DNA from: Pararhodobacter marinus
GTDB taxonomy: Bacteria; Pseudomonadota; Alphaproteobacteria; Rhodobacterales; Rhodobacteraceae
DNA: 64,000 nt
Reading direction: 5' to 3'
NCBI RefSeq assembly: GCF_003122215.1
Contig: NZ_QEYD01000004.1
Location: forward strand, 186,001-250,000
The notes beneath the pieces are model-generated. The model had not been told where the DNA came from and did not search any database. It saw only the letters and a list, made by a program, of their open reading frames with translations. Below are positions 36,312 to 44,168 of this stretch, one piece after another. Numbering within the stretch: the first letter of the stretch is position 1; each line of letters opens with the position of its first letter. The translations under genes were made by a program, and so were the position numbers.

Positions 36312-37490
36312 TTACGCCAGCGCGGCGATTTTCGCGTCCGCTTCGGCGTTCATCGCCCGAAGCCTGGCGTAGAATCCATCGACCGCGTCCTGCGCCGTTG
36401 CACGCAATTGTTCATGGCGTTGGGGCAGGCTGGCAAGGTCTTCGTCTGCCCCCGCCTCGCCCACCGCGCGCGACACATCCTGTACGAACTGGCAGACCGG
36501 CAGGCGCAGCGTGCCGAAGGTCGCAAGCGCCGTTTCCAGATCGTCCCCGGCGCCCAGGATCCGCGCCAGCACCAGCGCGTCCTGCATCGCCATCGCGCCG
36601 CCCTGTCCCATGAACGGGGTTGAGGCATGGGCCGCGTCGCCGATCAGCAGCACGCGGTCGCGGTGCCAGGGCAGGGGCATGACCACCTCGTCCACGGCGG
36701 TGAACAGGATCTCGCTGTCGTCGTTCAGCTCCGACAGGAAGGGCGCGGCGGGGCCATCGAATTCGGCCAGCGCCGCGCGCATCGCGCCGGGCCAGTCGGT
36801 CGGGTCGATATGGCGCCCCTTGGGATGCGCGACGGTGCCGAAGGTATAGAGCCGGTCGTCGCTGATCGGCATGATGCCGAAGCGCTTGGCGGGGCCCATC
36901 ATCATGATCTTCTGCGTCAGATCGGCAGGCCGTTCATGGACCGAGCGCCAGATGCCGAAGCCGGTATAACGCGGCTCGACCCCCGGCGCGAGCTGTGCGC
37001 GGGTCCATGACCGCACGCCATCGGCGCCAAGGATCAGATCGGCGCGCAATTCCGTACCATCCGCCAGTGTCATGCCGCCTGCCGGGTCCAGCGCCGTGAC
37101 CTCGGCCCCCAGCGTGACCTGCACCCCCAGCGCATCCATGCGCTGCGACAGCACGCGGTGCAGCTCGGCCCGCTTGATGCCCAGGATCGCGGGCACGCGG
37201 CCGTTGCGGGCCGTGGGGTAATGGGTGGTGGTCAGCGGCGTGCCGTGATGGTCGAAATAGGCATTCTCGCCCCCGTCGACGGCAAAGCCGGTGGCGAGGA
37301 TGTCATCGAGCAGGCCTAGATCGTCCAGCGTTTCCAGCCCGTTCGAGTAGACAAAAATGCCCGAGGACTGGAACCGCCATTCGGTCTGCTTTTCCAGAAC
37401 CCGCACGCGGTGACCCGCCTGCGTCAGCGCGATGGCCGCCGAACAGCCGGCGATCCCCGCGCCGATGATGATGATATCCAGTCCGGTCAT
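36312..37490 (-). CDS. FAD-dependent aromatic monooxygenase (group A) 1
   Basis: 392 residues of the p-hydroxybenzoate hydroxylase type. GxGxxG motif IIGAGIAGCSAAIALTQAGH at residues about 8-27, DG motif LILGADGVRSW, and GD motif LLIGDAAHASTPFMGQGGAM. It hydroxylates an aromatic acid or phenol with NAD(P)H and oxygen; 3-hydroxybenzoate 6-hydroxylase and salicylate hydroxylase are relatives. It is the last gene of the minus-strand unit that runs from 43132, 10 bp after the sulfatase gene. Confidence 0.92.
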   Translation of the reverse strand: MTGLDIIIIGAGIAGCSAAIALTQAGHRVRVLEKQTEWRFQSSGIFVYSNGLETLDDLGLLDDILATGFAVDGGENAYFDHHGTPLTTTHYPTARNGRVPAILGIKRAELHRVLSQRMDALGVQVTLGAEVTALDPAGGMTLADGTELRADLILGADGVRSWTRAQLAPGVEPRYTGFGIWRSVHERPADLTQKIMMMGPAKRFGIMPISDDRLYTFGTVAHPKGRHIDPTDWPGAMRAALAEFDGPAAPFLSELNDDSEILFTAVDEVVMPLPWHRDRVLLIGDAAHASTPFMGQGGAMAMQDALVLARILGAGDDLETALATFGTLRLPVCQFVQDVSRAVGEAGADEDLASLPQRHEQLRATAQDAVDGFYARLRAMNAEADAKIAALA

Positions 37491-37500
37491 GGCGCCCTCC

Positions 37501-39117
37501 TCAGGCTTGGTGGGTGGCGAGCACGGCTTTGTCCCTGAGCGCGATCTGCCGTTGGATCAGCATCAGCAGCATTTCGGCCCGCTTCGATTGCGCGGCGGGT
37601 TCGGCCCACAGGTTTACCAGCTCGTCGGGATCGGTGTTCAGGTCGTAAAGCTCGCCCAGATCCGACCCTTCGAACACGCTGAGCCGCCAGCCCCCGAACA
37701 CCACCGAGCGGATCGAACTGTCGGCATCCGGATCGCCATAGACACCCATGCCGGGATCCTCGATCAGGACGGGCAGGTCGGGCGCGTCGTCGGCCAACAG
37801 GTCGTGGCCCTGCATCCCCACCGGGATCTTCAGCCCGGCGCGCTGCAGCACCGTGGGCGCGAAGTCGATGGCGCTGCCATGCAGGCGGCTGACATGGCCC
37901 TGCGCGCCCTGCGGATCGGCCCACAGGAAGGGGACATTGATCACGCCGCGTGTATGCAGCCCGTGTTTCAGCATCGTGCCATGATCGCCCATGTAATCGC
38001 CATGGTCGGACATGAAGCACAGCACCGTGTCGCCCGCGCGTCCCACAGCATCGAGCGCGGCCAGGACCTGTCCGATCCTGTCGTCGATCATGGTGATCGC
38101 GCCGTAATTCAGGGCAATCATGCGGCGGGTGGTGTCGGCATCGGCGTGGAACGGCCAATAGGCATCGCGGTCGGCATCCCCGCGCGCATAGCCCTGAAGC
38201 AGGCTGTCGGGCAGATCCCCGCGCGCGCCGGTCGGGTGCGTGAAACTGGCGGGCAGGGCGATGGCGTCGGGGTCATAGAGATCGAAATAGCGTCCCGGCG
38301 GCGTGAACGGGTGGTGCGGATCGGGGAACGAGACGATTAGGAAGAAGGGGCGCGGGTCGGTCTCTTGGAGAAAAGTGCAGGCTTCCTCGGCAATATAGGC
38401 GGTGGGATACAGATCCTCGGGCAAAGCGGTGCGCCAGATCTGCGGCGCCTCGCCCTTGTCGTCGGGCAGCGCCTGCGCCCGTCCGCGCGGATCGGGGGCG
38501 CCGTTCAGCCGCTCTTGCAACCAGCCGGAATAATGCCCCTCGACCTGATCGCCATGGCCGATGCACAGGCGGACATGCTCGAACCCGTAATAGGGCAGGG
38601 GGATCTGGCGGCCCGGGTCGCGCGCCCAGGCCATGCGGGTTTCGGCGCCGTAATCGGGGCCGGTGCGCTGGTCGCGGCGGGCCGTCTCATAGGGGGGCAC
38701 CGGATCATTGCCCCGGCCGCGCAGGGCGCGCGGGCTGGCGGGAACGGGCGAGACGTTCTGGAAATGCGCCTTGCCCACCAGCCCGGTGCGATAGCCGGCC
38801 GCGCGCAGCACGTCCGCGACGGTGGTGCTGTCGAGCGAGACGGGGATCCCGTTCTGACGACAGCCATTGACCGAGGGCATCTGCCCGGTGATCAGCGAGG
38901 CCCGGTTGGGCTGGCAGATGGGCGTGGCGGTGAAGACATTCTCGAACCGCACGCCGCGTTGAGCGATGCCGTCGATATGCGGCGTGCGGACGACGGGGTT
39001 GCCGTAGCAGCCCAGATGATCCGCGCGCTGCTGATCGGTCATGAAGACGATGAAGCTGGGGCGCGTCGCGGTTGCGGCGCGCCCCGTTTCGTTGCGGTTC
39101 GGTTCCGGCCCCGTCAT
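37501..39117 (-). CDS. sulfatase (formylglycine type)
   Basis: 538 residues of the arylsulfatase/alkaline-phosphatase superfamily. The catalytic cysteine is Cys68 in the CxPxR motif (TPICQPNRASLITGQ), which must be converted to formylglycine. N-terminal metal site PSFIVFMTDQQRADHLGCYG and the later FLIVSFPDPHHPFTPP and MSDHGDYMGDHGTMLKHG are typical. No signal peptide is visible, so it works in the cytoplasm on an imported sulfate ester. No formylglycine-generating enzyme gene is in the window. Its ATG overlaps the dctM stop (ATGA), tying it to the TRAP importer. Confidence 0.93.
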   Translation of the reverse strand: MTGPEPNRNETGRAATATRPSFIVFMTDQQRADHLGCYGNPVVRTPHIDGIAQRGVRFENVFTATPICQPNRASLITGQMPSVNGCRQNGIPVSLDSTTVADVLRAAGYRTGLVGKAHFQNVSPVPASPRALRGRGNDPVPPYETARRDQRTGPDYGAETRMAWARDPGRQIPLPYYGFEHVRLCIGHGDQVEGHYSGWLQERLNGAPDPRGRAQALPDDKGEAPQIWRTALPEDLYPTAYIAEEACTFLQETDPRPFFLIVSFPDPHHPFTPPGRYFDLYDPDAIALPASFTHPTGARGDLPDSLLQGYARGDADRDAYWPFHADADTTRRMIALNYGAITMIDDRIGQVLAALDAVGRAGDTVLCFMSDHGDYMGDHGTMLKHGLHTRGVINVPFLWADPQGAQGHVSRLHGSAIDFAPTVLQRAGLKIPVGMQGHDLLADDAPDLPVLIEDPGMGVYGDPDADSSIRSVVFGGWRLSVFEGSDLGELYDLNTDPDELVNLWAEPAAQSKRAEMLLMLIQRQIALRDKAVLATHQA

Positions 39118-40433
39118 CGCATCATGTAGGCGACCGGCGCGGTCACCAGAGCGGGGAAGAAGAACAGGATCAGGATCGCCACAAGGTCACAAATGATGAA
39201 GGGCATTGCGGCCTTGTAGATGTCGTTCATCGACGTGCCCTTGGGTGCCACCGCCTTCATCACGAAAAGCGCGGCCCCCAGCGGCGGCGAGGTCGAGCCG
39301 GTCTCGATCGCCACCAGATACATCGCCGCGAACCAGATCGGGTCGAAGCCGAACTGGATGACGATCGGCACGAAGATCGGCAGGGTGATCAGCATGATGG
39401 GCAGGGGACCCATGAACATGCCCAGGAAGATCACCGCGCCGATCATCGCCAGCACGATGATCGAGGGGCTGGCATCGAGCGAGGTGATCGCATCGACCAT
39501 GCCGTAAGTGGCGCCGGTATAGGCGAGGATCTGCGTGAAGGCGGTCGCGCCCGAGACGATCAGCAGCACCATCACCGAGATATTCGCGCTGTTGAAGATC
39601 GAGGTCGAGAAGACCTTCCAGCTTAGCCGCCGCTTGATCGCGGCCAGCGCCAGCGTTGCGAAGGCCCCGGTCGCGGCGGCTTCGGACGGCGTGGCGAGGC
39701 CGAGGAAGATCACCCCCACCACCGAGAAGACGACGATGGTCAGCGGCAGGATATGCACCGCCGTGGCGTGCAGCTTGTCCTTCATCGGCACCGGCGGCAC
39801 GTCGAAACTGGGCGCCAGATCGGGCTGCAGCGTGCAGCGCACGAGGATATAGACCGCGTAGAGCACGGCCATCAGCAGGCCCGGCACGATGATCCCGATC
39901 AGGATGCGGCCGATCGACAGCTCGGACACCACGCCCAGCACGACCGCCAGCGACGAGGGCGGGATCATGATCGCCAGCCCGGCCGAGCCCAGAATCGGGC
40001 CCAGCGACATCGGCTTCTTGTAGCCGCGCTTTTCCATCTCGGGGACCAGCGTCGAGCCCAGAAGCGCGATCGACCCCATCGAGTTGCCCGTCAGCGTCGA
40101 GAACATCACGCCGCCGCCCACGGCCATGAAGGCCAGCCGTCCGCGCAGCTTGCCGATCCACTTGTCCAGCGTGTCCATCAGGTCGATGGCGATGCGCGAC
40201 TGGAACATGGCTTCGCCCATGATCATGAACAGCGCGATGGGAACCAGCGTGAAGCTGGCCAGCGAATCGACGGTGTTCAGCACCAGCTGCTCGACCCCCG
40301 ACATGCCCCCCATCAGCATGTAGCCGCCGACGAGGTTCACCACCAGAAAGGCAAAGGCCACGGGCAGTCCCGTCACCATCAAGAGCAGAAGCGGGGCGAC
40401 GATGACCAGAACGACGATGTACCATTCCATCAT
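39114..40433 (-). CDS. TRAP transporter large permease (DctM family)
   Basis: 439 residues, multi-spanning. Starts MMEWYIVVLVIVAPLLLLMV; shows VAFAFLVVNLVGGYMLMGG, GSIALLGSTLVPEMEKRGYK and IMIPPSSLAVVLGVVSELS, all DctM marks. It is the ion-coupled channel. Its ATG overlaps the dctQ stop (ATGA) and its stop overlaps the sulfatase start, so three genes are translationally coupled. Confidence 0.93.
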   Translation of the reverse strand: MMEWYIVVLVIVAPLLLLMVTGLPVAFAFLVVNLVGGYMLMGGMSGVEQLVLNTVDSLASFTLVPIALFMIMGEAMFQSRIAIDLMDTLDKWIGKLRGRLAFMAVGGGVMFSTLTGNSMGSIALLGSTLVPEMEKRGYKKPMSLGPILGSAGLAIMIPPSSLAVVLGVVSELSIGRILIGIIVPGLLMAVLYAVYILVRCTLQPDLAPSFDVPPVPMKDKLHATAVHILPLTIVVFSVVGVIFLGLATPSEAAATGAFATLALAAIKRRLSWKVFSTSIFNSANISVMVLLIVSGATAFTQILAYTGATYGMVDAITSLDASPSIIVLAMIGAVIFLGMFMGPLPIMLITLPIFVPIVIQFGFDPIWFAAMYLVAIETGSTSPPLGAALFVMKAVAPKGTSMNDIYKAAMPFIICDLVAILILFFFPALVTAPVAYMMR

Positions 40434-40930
40434 GCTTCGGCCCTGCCCGTCACTGCGCGGACGCATTGGTCCAGAAATTGAAATGCCATCAGGGCCATGC
40501 CCAGCGGCAAAGAAAGCGTCAGCCAGAAGCTGTGCGGGCGCATCACCGTGACCTCGCGCACACCGCTGGCGATCTGGTCGATGACGACCTGCGTTCCGAC
40601 GATGGCCAGCGCGACGCAGACCAGAAGGCCCAGCACCCCGTTGAACAGCGCGGCCGCCCGCTGGCCCGACGGGCTGAGATGGGCATAAAGCACATCAAGC
40701 ATGACATGCTGGTTCTTCTCGAGCAGGTAGGGCGCGCCGAGGAAGGTGATGTAGAGCAGCGAGTATTCGCTGACCTCGACCACCCATAGCTGCGACGTGC
40801 CGGTCAGGGCGCGACCGACGACCTCGACAAAGATGATGGTCGCGATGAAGAACAGGATCGCGGACGCCAGCACAGCACAGGCAAGGTTGAGCCGGCTGAA
40901 CAGACGGACGATCAGGGTGTAGAGTGCCAA
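40430..40930 (-). CDS. TRAP transporter small permease (DctQ family)
   Basis: 166 residues with four membrane segments. FVEVVGRALTGTSQLWVVEV followed by YITFLGAPYLLEKNQHVMLD is the DctQ signature. Completes the membrane part of the second TRAP importer. It is separated from dctP by a terminator hairpin. Confidence 0.9.
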   Translation of the reverse strand: MALYTLIVRLFSRLNLACAVLASAILFFIATIIFVEVVGRALTGTSQLWVVEVSEYSLLYITFLGAPYLLEKNQHVMLDVLYAHLSPSGQRAAALFNGVLGLLVCVALAIVGTQVVIDQIASGVREVTVMRPHSFWLTLSLPLGMALMAFQFLDQCVRAVTGRAEA

Positions 40931-40948
40931 AGCCCGTCCCCTTGTTTG

Positions 40949-40977
40949 AAAAAAGCGGCCGGGGGAATCCCGGCCGC
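40949..40977 (-). terminator. intrinsic terminator between dctP and dctQ
   Basis: GCGGCCGGG / CCCGGCCGC with a 5-nt loop is followed on the minus strand by six Ts. It lies inside the operon, just after the binding-protein gene. Partial termination here would give more binding protein than permease, a usual ratio for such systems. Confidence 0.88.
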
Positions 40978-40998
40978 CTGAATGTCAGTCCTGGCCGG

Positions 40999-41985
40999 TC
41001 ATTCCATCATCGGGCGCAGTTCGGCGGCGATTTCCTCGCCCGCGCTTTCCACGATGGTGGCCCAGGCCGCGTCCATGGCAGTCTGGCGATACGCTTCCTC
41101 GTCGGCGCCGGTCAGTTCCAGGCGCTGGAAGCCCGCCTGCTCCATTTCCGCCACGCCCTGGGCCAGGTCGTCTTCCCAGATCTCATCCATGCGCGGCGCG
41201 AAGTCGTCGCGCAGGAACGAGACCAGCTCGGCCTGCGTTTCGGCCGGGATCTCGGCCCAGGTGTCGGGATTGACCAGCACGGGGAAGCCCGCGCGATAGA
41301 CGCCGGGATAGATGACCTGTTGCACGATGCCTTCGAATTGCAGGTGATTGCCGACCGGACCCTGCACGAAACCGTCGACGGTGCCGCGCTCCATGGCGGT
41401 GAAGATCTCTTCCATCGGCAGCACGATGGGCTCGGCGCCCAGCGCCTGGATCAGCGGCAGCAGGGTCGGGAAGACGCGGATACGCTTGCCCTGCAGCTCG
41501 TCCAGCGACTCGATGGGTTCCGCAAGGTAGATCAGGAAGTCGAGATCGGTCGCCGGGATCTCGCCCAGCAGAACCAGGCCCTGCTCTTCGTGCAGCTCGG
41601 TCAGACGCTCGTGGTAATCGGTCGCGGCGATGGTTTCGTAATCGTTGAACGACAGGTTCATCGTCGGCGAGGCAGGGACCAGACCGCCGTAATAGCTGGG
41701 GCTGGTATAGGCCATGTCGATCGACCCGTTGCGCACGCCCTCGGCCTGACGGAAGGGCGGCATCACCTCGGGGCCACCGCGCCAGACGATGCGGACACGG
41801 CCTTCGAAGCGCTCGTTCACCTCGTCCACGAACAGCGCGAAGGGCTCGGTGATGTTCACCTGGCGCGGGGCCAGCGTGACGGCGTTCAGGACGACTTCAT
41901 CGGCCAGCGCCGGGGCGGCGGCACCGACGAGACCGGCGGCGACAACAGCGCTTTTCACGAGGGCGCTTTTGAACAGATGTTTCAT
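40999..41985 (-). CDS. TRAP transporter solute-binding protein (DctP family)
   Basis: 328 residues. Signal peptide KSALVKSAVVAAGLVGAAAP ends near ALADE. The mature protein has GSIDMAYTSPSYYGGLVPAS, DELQGKRIRVFPTLLPLIQA (ligand-carboxylate arginine) and MERGTVDGFVQGPVG. Ligand probably an aromatic or other organic acid. ATG at 41985 follows GGGAG. It is 22 bp after the FAD monooxygenase gene, first in the transporter. Confidence 0.92.
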   Translation of the reverse strand: MKHLFKSALVKSAVVAAGLVGAAAPALADEVVLNAVTLAPRQVNITEPFALFVDEVNERFEGRVRIVWRGGPEVMPPFRQAEGVRNGSIDMAYTSPSYYGGLVPASPTMNLSFNDYETIAATDYHERLTELHEEQGLVLLGEIPATDLDFLIYLAEPIESLDELQGKRIRVFPTLLPLIQALGAEPIVLPMEEIFTAMERGTVDGFVQGPVGNHLQFEGIVQQVIYPGVYRAGFPVLVNPDTWAEIPAETQAELVSFLRDDFAPRMDEIWEDDLAQGVAEMEQAGFQRLELTGADEEAYRQTAMDAAWATIVESAGEEIAAELRPMME

Positions 41986-42007
41986 GGTGACTCCCAGTTG
42001 GTATTGG

Positions 42008-43132
42008 TTACGAGAGCGGCACGGACCATGCGTCATACGCATAGACCCAGTCCGCGTTGCTGCCTTTCTTCAACCACTCATTGGCCAGAGAACTTTCCTG
42101 GATGCGCGCCGTACGCGGCTTGCGCTCGGCCTCGTAGGCGGCAAGCGCGGCGTCCACGTCGGCGGCATCGGTCAGGGCGCGGGCCAGCACGACCGCGTCC
42201 TCGATCGCCATGCAGGCGCCCTGCGCCATGAAGGGCACCATCGGATGCGCGGCATCGCCCAGAAGCGTGACGCGGCCCTTGGCCCAGCGTTCCATCGGTT
42301 CGCGCACGAACAGTGCCGAGGCGGTGACCTCGTCGCAGGCATCGAGGATCTTGCGCGCTTCGGGGTGGAAATCGGCATAGGCGCTGCGCAGCGCGTCGAT
42401 ATCGCCGGGCAGGGTCCAGCCCTCTTCGGTCCAGTCGTCCTGCGGGGTGGTGGCGAAGACGAAGATTTCACGCCCCAGCGTCAGCGGAAAGACGACGATC
42501 TGCTTGTCCTTGCTGGTGCCCCACCACTTGGTGAAGGCGTCGATATCGGCCATGCCTTCGACCCGTTCGCGCGGGAACACGCCGCGATAGGAGACAAGGC
42601 CGGTGAATTCCGGGTCGTCCTGGCCCCACAGCGCGGTGCGGGTGGGTGAATGGATCCCGTCCGCGCCGATCACCAGATCAAAGGTCTTCTGACTGCCATC
42701 GGCGAAGTGGATGGTCGCGTCGGTCGCGCCCGGCTCGACCTTCTCGACCCTGGCGCCCAGGTGGATGCAGCCCTCGGGCAGCTGGTCTTGCAGCGCCTGC
42801 AGCAGGTCCGCGCGGTGGATGGTCAGTTGCGGCGCGCCGTATTTCTCTTCGGCCGCGGCGCTCATCGGCAGGCGCGAGGTTTCCTCGCCCGTGAGACCGT
42901 CGCGGCTGATGCGGAAGGTGGGGCGCGCGGCCGAGTGGCGCAGGAACTGGCCGACGCCCAGCTTGTCGAGCGCGAAGACCGCGTTCGGCGTCAGGTTGAT
43001 ATCGGCGCCGACGCGGTTGAACTTCGCGGTGCGTTCGAAAACCTCGACCCGGTGACCGGCCTTGCGCAGCGCGATGGCGGCGGCCAATCCCCCCAGTCCC
43101 GCACCACAGATCCCGATGGACAGCGTCGACAT
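42008..43132 (-). CDS. FAD-dependent aromatic monooxygenase (group A) 2
   Basis: 374 residues. ICGAGLGGLAAAIALRKAGH (FAD loop), DLVIGADGIHSPTRTALWG (DG motif) and VTLLGDAAHPMVPFMAQGA (GD motif) place it with single-component aromatic hydroxylases such as salicylate hydroxylase, 3-hydroxybenzoate 6-hydroxylase and 6-hydroxynicotinate monooxygenase. It heads the minus-strand unit containing the TRAP importer, sulfatase and the other monooxygenase. The IclR-type operator lies at 43161-43184. The ATG at 43132 gives the usual N-terminus; the frame upstream has no coding sense. Confidence 0.92.
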   Translation of the reverse strand: MSTLSIGICGAGLGGLAAAIALRKAGHRVEVFERTAKFNRVGADINLTPNAVFALDKLGVGQFLRHSAARPTFRISRDGLTGEETSRLPMSAAAEEKYGAPQLTIHRADLLQALQDQLPEGCIHLGARVEKVEPGATDATIHFADGSQKTFDLVIGADGIHSPTRTALWGQDDPEFTGLVSYRGVFPRERVEGMADIDAFTKWWGTSKDKQIVVFPLTLGREIFVFATTPQDDWTEEGWTLPGDIDALRSAYADFHPEARKILDACDEVTASALFVREPMERWAKGRVTLLGDAAHPMVPFMAQGACMAIEDAVVLARALTDAADVDAALAAYEAERKPRTARIQESSLANEWLKKGSNADWVYAYDAWSVPLS

Positions 43133-43160
43133 GCCAGTTCCCCGCATTCTTTTCGTAGGT

Positions 43161-43184
43161 GTTCTATTGTGAACATAGCGTTCA
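43161..43184 (-). promoter_or_regulatory. IclR-type operator of the FAD monooxygenase-TRAP-sulfatase unit
   Basis: On the plus strand: GTTCT-N4-TGAAC-N5-GTTCA, a palindrome plus one direct repeat 19 bp apart. It lies 29 bp upstream of the gene start, in the probable promoter. Identical architecture to the site at 50713-50736. Confidence 0.7.
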
Positions 43185-43288
43185 AACAGGCTAGACCGCT
43201 TCCAGAAACCAGTCAAGGAATTTAGCGGGGCTTTGTCCGGGCGGGCCATCGTGACGCCGGGACCTGCCGTCCGCAGGCACAAGGCGCT

Positions 43289-43317
43289 GTTCAAATACGC
43301 TTCAAGTGTTCTATAAT
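43289..43317 (+). promoter_or_regulatory. promoter and degenerate operator of the iclR gene
   Basis: A perfect -10 hexamer TATAAT (43312-43317) lies 16 bp after TTCAAA (43290-43295). Overlapping it are GTTCA (43289-43293) and GTTCT (43308-43312) at the same 19-bp spacing as in the other sites; the middle half-site is lost, and TGAGC follows at N4. The overlap suggests autorepression. Confidence 0.6.
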
Positions 43318-43342
43318 GAGCGAAAATTCGAGGGAGTGACGC

Positions 43343-44146
43343 ATGGACGGCGATGGCAAACCCAAGGCGGCGGAGTATTCCGTTCCGCCGGTCGAGCGGG
43401 CGCTGAAGCTTCTGCGTCACATTGGCGACGGTAACACCTGCCGCAATCTGAGCGCCACGTCCGAAGCGCTGGGAATCAACCGTACCACGCTGATTCGCCT
43501 TATTCACACGCTCAGCACGAACCGCATGATCGAGGAAATCGCCAACGGCGCGGGCTATCGGCTGGGCGTCGGGCTGATCACGCTGGGATCGCAGGCGATG
43601 CACGGGCGCGATCTGGTGCAGGTCTGCCAGCCGGTTCTGGCCGAGCTTTGCGCCGAAACGGGTATGTCCGCGCATATGGGCATCCTTGACGGGCCCGACA
43701 TCGTCTATCTCAGCCGCGAGACACCCAACACGCACCTGGTCAGCAACGTGCGCGCCGGGTCGCGGCTGGCCGCCCATGCTTCGTCCATCGGACGCGCGAT
43801 CCTGGCCGAGCTGAGCGAGGACCAGATCACCGCGCTTTTCGCGGATGCGCCGCTGCCCGCGAATACGTCGAAGACCCCCGTCACCCTGTCCGAGGTCCTG
43901 GAACAGGCGCGCGCCGACAGGGCGGCGGGCGTGGCGTGGAGCGAGGGGAATTTCGAAGCCGGTATCGGCTCTTGCGCGGCGGCGATCTTCGATCATCAGC
44001 GCACGCCGGTGGGGGCGCTGAACGTCTCGGGCCCGCAATCGGCGTTCTCGGCGGAAGCGGCCGAGGGTACGGACCGGATCCGGAAAGCGGTCAAGGGCGC
44101 GGCTTTCCGGGCGTCGCAGGCGCTGGGCTACATGCCCCGCGCCTGA
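43343..44146 (+). CDS. IclR-family regulator, likely master of the catabolic regulon
   Basis: 267 residues. HTH: PPVERALKLLRHIGDGNTCR and SEALGINRTTLIRLIHTLST. Effector domain: GMSAHMGILDGPDIVYLSRE, SRLAAHASSIGRAILAELSE and GIGSCAAAIFDHQRTPVGAL. Such proteins activate or repress aromatic-catabolic operons on binding a pathway intermediate. It sits between the two minus-strand catabolic units, is divergent from the monooxygenase unit, and its own promoter carries a weaker copy of the shared operator. GAGGGAG Shine-Dalgarno. The other IclR (31844) is the alternative master. Confidence 0.9.
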   Translation: MDGDGKPKAAEYSVPPVERALKLLRHIGDGNTCRNLSATSEALGINRTTLIRLIHTLSTNRMIEEIANGAGYRLGVGLITLGSQAMHGRDLVQVCQPVLAELCAETGMSAHMGILDGPDIVYLSRETPNTHLVSNVRAGSRLAAHASSIGRAILAELSEDQITALFADAPLPANTSKTPVTLSEVLEQARADRAAGVAWSEGNFEAGIGSCAAAIFDHQRTPVGALNVSGPQSAFSAEAAEGTDRIRKAVKGAAFRASQALGYMPRA

Positions 44147-44168
44147 CGCTTTCGCCACGGGCAGGGTT

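Noticed and set aside
43289-43320. Fourth full copy of the 24-bp operator
   Set aside because: Outer half-sites fit but the middle TGAAC is replaced by CGCTT, so it is listed only as a degenerate copy.
42008-44158. 716-residue frame fusing an unknown N-terminus to the FAD monooxygenase
   Set aside because: N-terminal part is antisense to the iclR gene and intergenic DNA; the FAD loop starts right after the ATG at 43132.
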